This document shows, piece by piece, positions 52,908-64,000 of a stretch of 64,000 nucleotides of DNA. The notes below the pieces were generated by a model. That model did not search any database, had not been told where the DNA came from, and worked only from the letters and a program-made list of their open reading frames with translations. This DNA comes from Cruorifilaria tuberocauda. Lineage: Eukaryota > Nematoda > Chromadorea > Rhabditida > Onchocercidae. Numbering within the stretch: position 1 is the first letter of the stretch; every line of letters begins with the position of its first letter. The position numbers were made by a program, and so were the translations under genes. The DNA lies in contig JABVXU010000019.1 of the NCBI GenBank assembly GCA_013365365.1, positions 124,001 through 188,000 of the forward strand, given 5' to 3'.

Positions 52908-55900
52908 ATGGGTGCTAATAATGCATCAATGAATTTGGTAAGCAGTCCCACACATGTTTTGAATACGTTACTGCACAGCAACTTGAAACTCGAGAATTTT
53001 TTGCATTCAATTTGATTTATTCAATTTTTCTTTTACTATCTTGATTTCAAAATATTTGTCTTTCTGATTTTAGTGCTAAAACAGTTGTTCTTCTGTAATT
53101 TTCTTTCTAAACTTGTTGTTTCAAAGAATATTCATAATTATGTACTTTGTTGTATCATCAGCAATTAATTAAGTGAAACAATATCTAATACCGCATATGC
53201 TTCTTATGTTTCTAAATCGATTTGATTGGTTTAAGATGTTTTAAATTAGTGAATGAAACATAGCGATATCTGAGGCGATAAAAATTGAAGCGATTTATAC
53301 TATGATACATTTGATAATTTATCGTTGATATATATCATAAAGCAAATATATCATTAATATATATCATTTGGTTTTGAAGAGACTCGAAATGATAAGTTAA
53401 ATTAAATCGTATTATAATCTTTGAAAATGACATCTTATATATCAGGTCTTCATGTAAAAGTTTTTAATTGGATATTGTTAAGGCTGTTTCCAACTGCAAA
53501 GTTTATGGTGAAAAATAATGAAAAGCTGGGGAGGAAATGTTTTATAACTTTTTGAAAGTTACTCTTCGGTTTATAAGTATTAATTTCATGTTTAATTTCA
53601 GGACAATCGGGACGATAATGTAGAAGTGTGTCAAGAAAGACGAATAAAGAGAACGGGAAGTTTTATTTCGGATGATCCTTACTTGGTCGAGGTCTGTTTT
53701 GGTCACTTCCAGTTTTGAATTTGGCTTGAGTAACACTTTTTAATTTGATAAAATTTCCTCTCTTTTTTACATTTAAGAAGGCCACATTATTTTGAAATTA
53801 AAATTAACATTCGTTGGAATCTCTCAATTATTATATTCAATATTTCGTTATATATATAATTTACATATAGTTTGTTTATTTTCAGAGTGCCTTGAATTTA
53901 AGACATACCACCGCAGCTTTGTCTGGTGCTATTTTCCCGGAGCTATCGGTTCAAAGCATGCTAAGGACTCGAGAAATGGGTAAACGAGAAAGACCGAGAA
54001 ATCGTCATATACTTGCTGAACAGAATGTATCAGTTTCTTCCTTGAACGGTGCTTTCAGCCTTGGTGAAAAAGCTTCTATAATCAATAAGTAATTTTTCAT
54101 GATTTCATTTTCACAAGTTTTAGTCAAGGAATATTGCATTAATATTAAAAAATACAGAAACTTTTATACACATTTATATTTTATTCTAACATTTATATTT
54201 TTATGCGTGTATTCTTCAGGGTAACACATTAGTATATCCACAAAGCAAATATTAACATTAGTTCCTACATATATGCTTCTTCTATAATTTTCGTCAAAAT
54301 ATTGACTGATTTTTCTCACAAATTTTGACGAACTTTCAAATCTCATTTTTTAGGTATCTTCCAAATCAAAGAACCATAATTGAAACAGTAAACACAAAAA
54401 CATTTTGCTGTTTATATTTACCACGCAACAGGATTGTTACTGCAAGTCAAGGTTATGTATTTTCCCATATTTCTTTTTAACTTTTTTTTTTTGATTTATT
54501 CAAGATATTAACAAATATTATCGAAGTCGGATCAAAAATTGCTGGTTCATTACAAAGTGAACTTTTCATATTTAAATTATAGAGGCACAATCTTTATTAA
54601 AATAATTGTTGGTATTTAGCAAGTAGTATTGTTTTTTATATTCTGTATAATTTGGAAGTCAATTTCCAGATGATAAATTACGTTTTTATGTTCGACACGA
54701 TCATCTGCAATCTAAATATACCTTGCTGCAGCCGACAATTCAGTATTCGGTTCCTGATGTTGGTTGGAGCATTCTTGATATAACTGTTAATTCTGTCGGT
54801 AGTAAAATTGCTTATTCAACTTGGAGCGATTCCGGTATGTTTCTGTTCTCTATTCGATTCATACAAATAAGAATTAACACAAATTTACCCAAGAATAATC
54901 AGGTTGATTCGGGCTAAATTGTTTATTCTAAAAAAATTGGCTAAACAGTTTATTTAAAAAAAATTTTTCTTAATATATATGTGGTTTATAAAATTTTTCT
55001 ATATATTAACTGCGTTGTTCTTTATGTTTAAATTAGTAGCTTTCTTTATTATTTTGATATTGCATCTTATACTTCTGCCATGTCTGAATAATTATTATTG
55101 TTTTTTCTCATAACTATTAAATTCAATATTTAATGATGTTTTTTTCTTATTTCTTTTCAATTATGTCATAAGATAGTAATGTTTTTTTCATAATTCTCAG
55201 TCCAAGGGCATACGAAATATTATTTTTAAATACTTTTGGATTTCGTTTTCTGAAATTTTAAAATACATTATTATTTTCTTGCAGCTCTTTTAATTATGCG
55301 TGTACAACTTTATAACTTGTATTTTCAGTTTAAATTCATTGTAAGATGAGTAATATTTGATTTGTACTGTTTACAGTTACTGATATAATGATTTTCTATG
55401 GTAAGAACACCCATTATTATGGATATTTTTTTAATCTTCTTGATTTCATGTTTTATTCATAACGACGCCATCCCTTTTAACTCCGTTACTTCCCATCCGG
55501 TCACTTACTTTTTCATAATTGTCAGTTGGATGCCGTTATCATCTGTCCTCTATTTCTTGTATAGAATAACTGATTAGTTTTTACCTCTTCTCTGCCAATA
55601 TTTAATTCATTTTAAAGTTTTTTTTAATAGTCTTGAGAAAATATTTATATTTAGCCATAGAACTAGGAATTTCCTTATTCTAATTTCCTTATCGTGCATC
55701 TGACTCTGATTTTTCCAGAATTAGCGCTGTGAACTGTTAGGGAATATTTCCTTTATCATTATATCTTTTGATAAAATTTCTTAGGTTTGCTATAGACTCG
55801 AAAGCTATTTGATGTCCATGGATCCACTTGTAATAAATTCTGCCGTTTTTTGCAACCTATTTTGTCAACTTTATCATTCAATTTGTAAGATTTTTCGTTA

Positions 55901-58900
55901 TCATTTTATTTTTCAGCAAGATTTTGGATTTGAACTGTCTCGTAGGAAACAGTCTCGCACTCATGCATTTTAACTATAATTATTGTCACTGTAATCCAAA
56001 ATATTTTGTATGAATAATTATAGTCCTATCATAATGACTACAGCACAGATTAAGATTTTTATGCTAAACTCATATACTTTATTCATTCCTAGAACTGATC
56101 ACTTTTTAGTTTAGTGTTTCATATGATATTGTATGGCATAAAATTTGTCATTTTTTGTTTTGAATTTCTCTATTTTAGTTCGATTTGTTCTCTTTTACCT
56201 TTCTAGGTTATTCTAAGGGTATCTTTGCAGTGTGCTCTCTTCTACATCCATATGTTGTGTCTTGAACATTGTTTACCTTCTATCAAGCGTTTTGTTATTG
56301 TTGACAAAACACTTTATCCATATCGGCCATATATCTTAAGGAAACGACATTCACCCATTATTTAATGGTTTTTTGCTGTTCTTGCTCCGTTTTCTGTCTT
56401 TCAAAACCTTCAGAAAACCCAATTATTCCGAAGCGTAAAAGTTTACTTTTTCTTCACTTCCGTTATATAGAGTTTTGTTTTGCTTTGTGTTTTATTGCAT
56501 AGTTTTGTAACCATTTTTTTTTGATCAAGGCGCAATGACCGAAACAATCAACATGGATGGGCCTGGAAAAGTTAGGGAAAAATGATTTCAGTTTATTAAT
56601 ATTTATAATTTATTAAAAGAAAATGGAAATTTACACACTTCGGGTAACGAAAAATCTTGTAAATGATTAATGGGTTTTTCCAGTTCATTATGCCGCTATT
56701 GATCAATTGAGTGATCATTTACATTGGAATACATTTACTGGAGTAGAACTGCCACCATCACGTTCGAACAGGTAAAGTGTTTGCATCTCTTTTCTTGCTT
56801 TGATTCTGTACAGTTTTTAAAGACCTTTCAATGTAAATTATTTGGCAGAATCAAATATTGGGATATTAAGATACTTCTATACTTTTTATTATTTCAATTT
56901 TTGTTATTATCTTAACTTAAAACTTACTTTTTTTCTACATTGAGTGCTGAAAAACATTGCATTTTAAATTATAAATCAAATTTTAATTTTAAATTAAAAT
57001 GTGTTTTCAATGTTTCCATGTTAAACATTTTCAGATTTGCATATTTTTCTTTGCGGTATAACATGGATGACAAGTATGTTATAGCCGGTGGTTCGGATGG
57101 TTTTGTATACCTGTTTTCTCCTGCATTACCTCATTTCCAAATGGTTTGTGTTTTTTTTATCTTTTCATGTAAAATTCCACCAGAATGTGGAGTGGTGGCT
57201 TGAAATAATAAACTAGGTGCAAGAAATTCTTAAATCATGGGCGAATATCTATGGGCTGGAAAGTTATGCTTGAGTGTGTTTGAGGCTTGTTATGTAAGAA
57301 CACTGCAAGATCTAAAAATCGTTTGCATAAAAGACAGACTCAAATCGTCCTAATAAATGTACACCTGACAGCTCGATTGCGCTGTTTGTTGCTTCCCTTC
57401 GAAAACGTTATCGGTTTAAAAATATCGAGGATATATATTTGATTTTGAACTGGTGATTTGAGACAAGTCAAAAGTCAAAAGTGTTGTTGCAGTTCCCAGC
57501 TCATAAGGATGATGTCAATGCAATTTGCTGCAGTAAAGCAAATCCGCATATTTTCTGCAGTGGAAGTGATGACGGACTTTGCAAGGTGATTGCATTTAGT
57601 ACATTGAAAAGGACAAGACTAATAAGTAATTACTCTACCATTAAAATACATTCTGAAGAGGAATAAATATGCTCTAGATCAAAAGACTGACATTTTTACT
57701 ATCATTATAAAATTGAAGAAACCCCGGAATGGACTAACTTTTCATCCCTATACTGAATAAATAAATAATTGAAGAATAAATTCAGATTCAGCTATGTTTG
57801 AACTTATATATGGTTAGTATTTGTGATCTGCTTATAAATTCCAAAGCAGCACTGTTGATCTGTTTACAGATGGAAGATGTTTTGTTCCTTATTATAAATA
57901 TTTTTTCTAATGTATAGGTATGGGACATCCGTTTGATTGGAAGCACTAGGATTCCTGTTGGTGTGTTCGCAGGACATCGTGATGGTATCACTTACATTGA
58001 CAGTCATGGTAATGATAGATATATCTTAACAAATTCCAAAGATCAGTCTATTAAGATTTGGGATTTGAGACGATTTTCTTCAAGTAGTGCTGAGGTATTC
58101 CTTTTTCTTTTCATTCTTCTATAAGTTACTATTCATAGTCAGGCGAATTACGAAATTAAAATATCCAAAGTACAAATTTCTAAAGTCCAAAATCCAATGT
58201 GCATTTAATTGTTGTGTCAAATGATAGTAAATAAATAATATCAAGGCGCGACCGAATGTATATTTATCGCTAAATTTAAAGTAAAGTGGAAATTTTGCAT
58301 TTTGACGAGATAATATATAGCTTTGTTAGTGATTGAGAAAATTAAAGAATATATTTTAAAAAGAGCAGATCAACTGATAGTGATAAATATTTTTCATTAG
58401 TGGGAAGCTACTACCATGCTATGGAGTATTCTACTCGCAGTCTTACCACCGAATGGAAGGAAGAGGGGAAGGGGAAACACAACATAAAATGACCGGAACA
58501 GCTTTTATATGCTCATAGTTATAACATATTGAATGTTTCTATTTACAATGTTGGGTGGAAATAAGATGGTTTAAACTCAAATATTTTATATGTTGCAGGG
58601 TACGTTATAGAACAAATCAGCATCAGCATTTCTTGCATTTCTTTCAATTTTCTGAAAAATTTTCAGAAAGTAACGCTTAATGCTGTGCGAAAACAAAGAT
58701 GGGATTATAGATATCAGCAAATACCGCCATTTTTTCAATCTGTAGAACCTTTGCAAGGTCCGGTTTTCGTTGCTAATAATATTAAAATCGTTTCTTCATA
58801 AAAACCGTTTTTTTAGAATCGACATATTGTGGTATCCTGAAGCATAGTGCAAAATATAACAAAAATTTTTTATTTTGAGAATTTGGCAGATATTATTCTG

Positions 58901-59714
58901 AAAAGATGAATATCTGTTGTCGAATGAAAATCAATAATGCACATAAAATACATTAGGTGATGGATCATTATTAACTTTCCGTGGACATTCAGTGCAACAT
59001 ACTCTCATACGGGCTAAGTTTTCACCGGAGCGAACTGGTTTTCGCTATATATACACCGGTAGCACAGAAGGGAATTTACACAGTTAGTTCTTGCAAAATT
59101 TTTGAATTCTCATTTTTAGTATAACAAACGTTTCCCCTGTAATAGATTTGCAAATTATTATATCCAGCACTGAATCACTCATCTTTCAGTTTATGACATT
59201 TTAACGGGAGAAATAGTGCTAACGTTGGATGGACATAGAAGTGTAGTACGTGATTGCTGTTGGCATCCTGATGAAAATGAAATTATCACTGTTTCTGTAA
59301 GTTTTGCAATTAATTATTCATGATGCCAACATCAGTTCATTGTAATTCAAGTTTACTAATTATCGATGTGAAAGTTCAAATTTTCTAACAGGCAACAAAA
59401 ATCAATGAAATGAGAAAGAAACTAACATCAATTTCATCGGTTTTTTAATTTTGTGATTTCAATAAATCGGATTTATTTAGTGGGATGGAGTAACCGCTAG
59501 TTGGTATTACAATTCGCGATATGATGATGATCAGGAAGAAGAATTGGATCAGGTAAGTGATTCGAATTCATTTCCAGATGATAATGGTTATGATGACGAC
59601 GACGATGATGATAATGGGTATAATGTTGGTCATTGGAGAAGTAGCAGGCATCATCCTATGAGGAAGTGTCGGAAAAGAAATACTACCTCTTTTCCTTTTG
59701 TTCGATATCGCTGA
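52908..59714 (+). CDS. wdr-23: WDR-23 / DCAF11, WD40 substrate receptor
   Basis: Exons 52908-52937, 53602-53691, 53886-54088, 54354-54451, 54670-54834, 56684-56771, 57035-57143, 57493-57585, 57918-58094, 58667-58757, 58957-59082, 59190-59296, 59481-59714 join in frame to 536 aa (human DCAF11 546). Colinear landmarks are FSLGEKASIINKYLPN, DVGWSILDI, AGGSDGFVYLFS, HKDDVNAI, GHRDGITYIDSHG, NSKDQSIKIWDLRRFSS, RWDYRYQQIP, FRGHSVQHTLIRAKFSP and the final WDG, forming a WD40 propeller. WDR-23 recruits SKN-1/Nrf to the CUL4-DDB1 ubiquitin ligase for degradation. The start MGANNASMNL resembles the MG start of orthologs. Intron 5 is 1.85 kb and empty. After the last repeat an acidic tail (seven consecutive Asp) and a basic end (RKCRKR) follow. 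A donor-like GTAAGT at 59553 would allow a shorter variant. Confidence 0.95.
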
Positions 59715-62029
59715 TTTGCCTTCATAGTTCCTGAATACTTTCAAAACTTCATCTAAGTTTTGAAGATTGGAGAAGGCATGCAGTTCTAACATTCTTAATG
59801 TTTGAATCATGTTAGAAGTTTTTACTGAAATTTCATGAAATTCCCAATTTTTCCTTAACGGAATTGTGCTCGGTGCTTGTTACCATTAAGTACGTATTGT
59901 ACTATAAATCATTCCATAAGGATTTTGGGTTGAAATTTGATCAGTTTAAATTATGTATGGCTTACTTTACTTATTGGCTTAAGCAATTTTCATATCCAAA
60001 ATTTTCAGGCTATAACATAGAATTTAAAATATTAAAATTAGATTTAATCCTTCAGTCATTTTCTTCGTTTTATTTCAATCAGATTCCATCTTTTATGCAG
60101 TTTGCACTTCTGGAATTTCAGTGAATATGTTTCACAAATCTGAATTGAAATCTGTAATTCTGAAATAAAGTGCAATTTGACATATCACTGACAAAAACTA
60201 TAAGACCATACTTTCGCCTGGCATGTCTAATCAAGTATGAGTAGATTATTCTTAGTATTTTGACAATAAATGGAATGAAATTAAATTTATTTTAAGAAAA
60301 TATTTACAGGTTACTTTGAATTTATGGAAATAATACTGATATGAACATATATTATTGAGAAAGAAGATTGAAGTATTATAATGATACGTGAGTTTTATAA
60401 TCTTATTGATTTCAAGTGAATATGTGCTTTTGTTAATAGTGAAACAGATATTTCTTATAAATTGAAAAATAGATTGCACAAAAAAAATTTTTTAATGAAT
60501 TATTCAATATAAATAATTTCGGTTATATACATGCGTTATAGTAATAAAAGTAACAGTATATAAAGAATAAGTCCTAAAAATATTGGAATCTATATTATGC
60601 TGCGACATCTGTCTCGAACAACTGAATACGAAACAATCAGAAAAGGAGAAGAGATGGAAGAATATTTTAAAGTTTCTCTAAATGTAACCTTTTAACTGAT
60701 CAAAAGATACTTGAAGTTTAATTGGTAGAAGAAGAAGTACAAACATGAAACAGAAAGCACTTTCAAGCATTTGAGGCATTATTTAATCGTAATTCTGGCT
60801 TCGTGTAATAAAACTCGCTTTGTTCTGAACGTTTCTCATTTCATTATCAGCATGTTCGTGCATATTTTCAAACCTTTATCAGTCAGTTTTGAAATGAAGA
60901 TTTTAAAAATAATATATTTAAGAATTAGGTGCAATCCAATCAAACTCAGTCGCATCAGGATTAACGGTATTGGGATAAGTGTTCATCCTATTATCTTATT
61001 CTTTAAATATTTTCTCATTAAATATTCCGTGAATTACGAACTTCCTATTAGAAATTTTTCTGAAGATATAAATGAATAATGGTAGAGTGCTGAAATGCTT
61101 AAATCGATTTAATATCTGCAATAATCATGATTTCAGTCAATTTATTTGATATTCGATATATTCAATCATCGAAATATCGTTTGTTCAATATCAATTGGCT
61201 TTGATGCAAAAATCAAACATTCCATGCATCTCAAACAAGCTGTCACAGATAAATTATAAAAACGGTCAAATGCGGTTTATGTCCATATTACGAGGAAAAA
61301 AAAGGGAAAATGGGGCATTAGTTAATTGCCGTAAAGAGTTATAAGAAAAAGATTTACCGGAAAATCACTCATATCTTTAGAGATAATTGCAAGCAATGTT
61401 TAAATATTGGCTAAGTACTCCATATTTATTTATCGGGATTGTGTTTCCATATAGTCCTTCCATTGCACCGATACAGAATAGAAGCAAATAATTTCTCATT
61501 ATTTATAATGAATTTGCAACTATAATTTTCATGTTGACAGCGAATAACTTCAGTTCAAAAATTTACGTTAGATTTCATTGTGTGAATTTTTCGTATACGT
61601 TATTATTTATAGGATATATTAAATAAAAAAACTTTTCAAGTAGACTCAAATTTATCGAAGTATGATATATTCTATTTAAAGCGTTATGTTGTTGCCAATT
61701 GTAAATTTCAATAAAAACAAAATTGACTAAATGTGACCATCAAATCTCACGATGAATAATGGAAAAAAATGGGATTAAATTATTTAGCCAAAGCATAATG
61801 GGGGGTGCTGATTAAAAATGAAATTGAATCTATAAAACTGATATTTTAAAAATTTATCTGGTCTTCAGAATCTTTTCACCACTTTCTGTGAAAGTTTGTA
61901 GTTTGATGTTGATTCACAGACGAATACTTTATTAGAAACAGTGGTAATAACAGTAGCAATTATGGAAGAGTAGTCGATTTATGGAATTATGGAAGAGTTA
62001 GAAGATATATTTTTCTATAAGCTACGGTG
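59715..62029. other. gene-poor spacer
   Basis: 2.3 kb of AT-rich sequence. Only weak frames: 60597-60695 (33 codons, MLRHLSRTTEYETIRKGEEM and onward) and a 102-codon frame at 60771-61079 without an ATG, whose I/F/K/L-heavy composition looks random. A 13-base direct repeat ATTATGGAAGAGT occurs near 61960 and 61988. Confidence 0.45.
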
Positions 62030-62069
62030 AAGGCAAGAGGCCCGAAGCACAAGCTATTTTTGAAGAGAG
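62024..62069 (+). pseudogene. possible ribosomal protein S4-like fragment
   Basis: A short frame reads KARGPKHKLFLKR and then meets a GGTAATT donor. The eukaryotic RPS4 N-terminus begins with ARGPKKHLKR, so this differs by a missing lysine and an insertion and lacks the start Met. No downstream RPS4 exons were seen. A decayed fragment or a coincidence are both possible. Confidence 0.2.
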
Positions 62070-62241
62070 GTAATTGTATTTAAATTATTGTACAGTTAAG
62101 TGAAGATTGAGCTCCCTATTGGTCGTACGCACGAATCCTTTATTCAGGACTGATATTAACAAAAATCAGTCAAAAAAGGCAACTTTAACCCTAGTTCAAT
62201 AGCTACACCCCTAATAAACTCTTATATAATCGCAAATCCTT

Positions 62242-62559
62242 ATGTCAACAGATGCACTCCCGAGAAACTTTTGTACAATTATAAACAATACAGCACTTCG
62301 AATTCACAAAAAAGCCAGGTTAATTTGTAACGGAGATTCACAACGATGTAAAAATATAGGAAATTTAAACAAATTCTATAAACAGTCTTTACAAATAATG
62401 ATTCATAGAAAATTAAAGATTCAAAAATATTTGAAATTAGAGATTAGGGTAGAGAGATTTCTTAACATTTCGTGCCGCTGTTTGTATAATAGACTTCAAA
62501 AATGTTTTTGGAACGAAATTCAGGGTTATTATCTAATGTCTTTCTCCTTCGTACTTTAA
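62242..62559 (+). CDS. 105-codon ORF, function unknown
   Basis: The frame starts with an ATG (MSTDALPRNFCTIINNTALR) and ends with TAA. It is basic and contains seven cysteines. No homology, signal peptide or splice context. At this A+T content a frame of this length can occur by chance. Confidence 0.25.
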   Translation: MSTDALPRNFCTIINNTALRIHKKARLICNGDSQRCKNIGNLNKFYKQSLQIMIHRKLKIQKYLKLEIRVERFLNISCRCLYNRLQKCFWNEIQGYYLMSFSFVL

Positions 62560-62659
62560 TGACTTATAGAACATACATTAAACTAATCATTTACAATCGT
62601 TGAAATATTCTAATTGATTCAAAAAATTTATATAAACGTTTACAACAAACGTAGTAAAG

Positions 62660-62741
62660 GTGTCTGCAAACGTGGCGTCGTTACTTGAAGTTTCTCAAAT
62701 GATTTTGATGCCATCCTTCAATTTTGCCGAATTTTGCAAGG
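62660..62741 (+). CDS. possible orphan exon
   Basis: After an acceptor-like CAAACGTAG, a frame (KVSANVASLLEVSQMILMPS and onward) runs to a good donor AAG/GTCAGT at about 62742. It has protein-like composition but no partner exon or homology in the remaining 1.2 kb. Confidence 0.2.
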
Positions 62742-63106
62742 TCAGTTAAAGCAGCCACTGTTGTTTAATTTTTTATTTGACTAAGTTTAATTTTAAGTTG
62801 ATAAAATTTTTGAAGATACATTGCCGGGATCTATCACTCTTAAATATAGTAATAACCGGACTGTGTAAAAAATACTCATTTGATTCTGCGATGAAAGGCA
62901 ACGTAATTGAACTGTCATTTCTAACTTCTGTGTAAAAAATTCTGTATATTTATCTGGATTAGTTGCAAAGTTTCCTTCAAGATCTCATTTTCTTTTTAAA
63001 ATTATTAGCTATTAGTTTTCTCCTTTTCAGTTTCATTTTCGATTTTTCCGAACATATCGGATTTCCCTGATCTTATCACAATGTGTGGTTAAAATTTCTT
63101 AAATTG

Positions 63107-63470
63107 TTAGTGCCAAACTTTAAAATGTGAGATTGTATGAAGAGAGGCAATTTTCATCCTAAATCTTAGTTTTACTGAAGAAACTTCTAGAGAAAAAAGA
63201 GTCCCGTTTCCACTTGGGTGTACCAACCAAATATCATAATCTTCGGGTTTATCAGAACCTTAAAAACAAAGGATAAATTTCGTAATCTTAATGCAACATG
63301 TTTTTCCTACCTCGCAATACACTAAAATTTCACCTCTTTGAGAAAGGTTCACTCGTAGGAAAGAAGAAATATTTTTCAATTTAAGCCAAATTTTTCTAGG
63401 TATTGCAAAGTGTTCACCTTTCATGATTGCAATTGAAGGATACCCGTGCGATTAACGCTTAAAATGTCAA
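63107..63470 (-). CDS. possible terminal exons of unknown gene
   Basis: On the reverse strand a frame (MKGEHFAIPRKIWLKLKN, then LRVNLSQRGEILVYCE) ends at donor GAG/GTAGGA near 63310. After an acceptor TTTTTAAG at about 63259 another frame (SDKPEDYDIWLVHPSGNGT and onward) runs to TAA at 63107. Both look coding, but the phases do not match with these splice sites, so at least one boundary is wrong. Family unknown. Confidence 0.35.
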
Positions 63471-63505
63471 AGTATACACTAAATTTTAATATTGCAGAAT
63501 ACTTT

Positions 63506-63700
63506 CTAACGTTTAAGAAAACTTTTTTCTTTATATCCCTCCACAAAGACGAATAAAATTAGGAACAAAGTGGCCCATACTACTTCAGAAATGACACCCA
63601 CAAAAATCAAGCTGATGAGCTTGAGCTTTATAAACTTCAAAACCAAAATCTTTAATCTAATAAAAAGTTCAAAAGAAACTGCCGCCATGTTACTCATCAC
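63506..63700 (-). CDS. hydrophobic ORF, possible membrane-anchor exon
   Basis: A reverse frame starts with MMSNMAAVSFELFIRLKILV. It carries a long hydrophobic segment (LISLIFVGVISEVVWATLFL and onward) and then a basic end. It could be a signal-anchor first exon of the gene whose possible later exons lie at 63107-63470. A good internal donor-like GTATGG follows ISEV. No homology recognised. Confidence 0.3.
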   Translation of the reverse strand: MMSNMAAVSFELFIRLKILVLKFIKLKLISLIFVGVISEVVWATLFLILFVFVEGYKEKSFLKR

Positions 63701-64000
63701 CTAACATGAAAAATAGCTATCGTGCAACCCTTCTAAATGAATAATGATGAACAATTAAGGTAAGTGAAAATTTAAAAGCAGCAGAACATTATTCGGCTGC
63801 ATTTTCCGAGTTTTTTAACCCGAAAACATATTACTGTTTGTTGTTATTTAAAACAATTTTAATCGCCTTATTTGCCTCTACAGTTCAGTTTTATGAATAC
63901 TGAAGAGTTTAATCGTAAGAAAAAAGTTGGAAAAGAAAATTGAGCGATATTTCCATTTTCAGAATGAAATGTTTTACCGAATTTTCCTCTCAAATACTAT

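Noticed and set aside
59568..59810. 80-codon reverse frame rich in isoleucine and valine
   Set aside because: Shadow of the aspartate-rich tail of WDR-23.
60771..61079. 102-codon forward frame
   Set aside because: No ATG, and a composition expected from random AT-rich DNA; frames of this length are expected a few times in such a window.

Overview
The window is eukaryotic nuclear DNA. It is about two-thirds A+T, its genes are split into small exons with many short introns, and most acceptors follow the nematode TTTCAG pattern. Protein similarities (Rab-2, MPC-2, SOD-2, WDR-23, a tandem-repeat galectin) point to a nematode. The long AT-rich introns and spacers suggest a parasitic clade III (spirurid or filarial) worm, but the species cannot be fixed from sequence alone. 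No bacterial operon, CRISPR array, rRNA or convincing tRNA was seen.

Left part (1-17.4 kb): a reverse-strand gene resembling a Na+/K+-ATPase beta subunit; a complete rab-2; a 4 kb spacer with a TA microsatellite; two tandem paralogs of the mitochondrial pyruvate carrier subunit MPC2; and a small unrecognised lysine-rich gene. A 7 kb gene-poor stretch follows, containing a 262 bp element with 49 bp inverted ends (MITE-like) and a short cysteine-rich ORF.

Middle (24-41 kb): a microsomal-type epoxide hydrolase; a reverse-strand tandem-repeat galectin with altered sugar-binding residues; a 5 kb spacer; the splicing factor U2AF35 (reverse); a GC-richer divergent spacer with a signal-peptide ORF; and a cytosolic 5'-nucleotidase III.

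Right part (42-64 kb): NIPP1 (PPP1R8) and NELF-C/D (TH1) follow the nucleotidase on the plus strand, spaced by roughly 0.7-0.8 kb. Mn-SOD (reverse) and WDR-23/DCAF11 (forward) then share a divergent 1.4 kb spacer. The last 4.3 kb holds only weak candidate exons.

Exon models were built by eye from homology plus splice signals. For rab-2, both MPC2 copies, the epoxide hydrolase, U2AF35, the nucleotidase, NIPP1, NELF-C/D, SOD-2 and WDR-23, the listed exon lengths sum to an exact multiple of three. Themes in the window are mitochondrial metabolism and redox defence (MPC2, SOD-2, WDR-23, epoxide hydrolase) and nuclear RNA control (U2AF35, NIPP1, NELF-C/D). The most notable points are a NELF subunit in a nematode, tandem MPC2, a sod-2/wdr-23 divergent pair, the MITE-like palindrome and at least one probable GC-AG intron.
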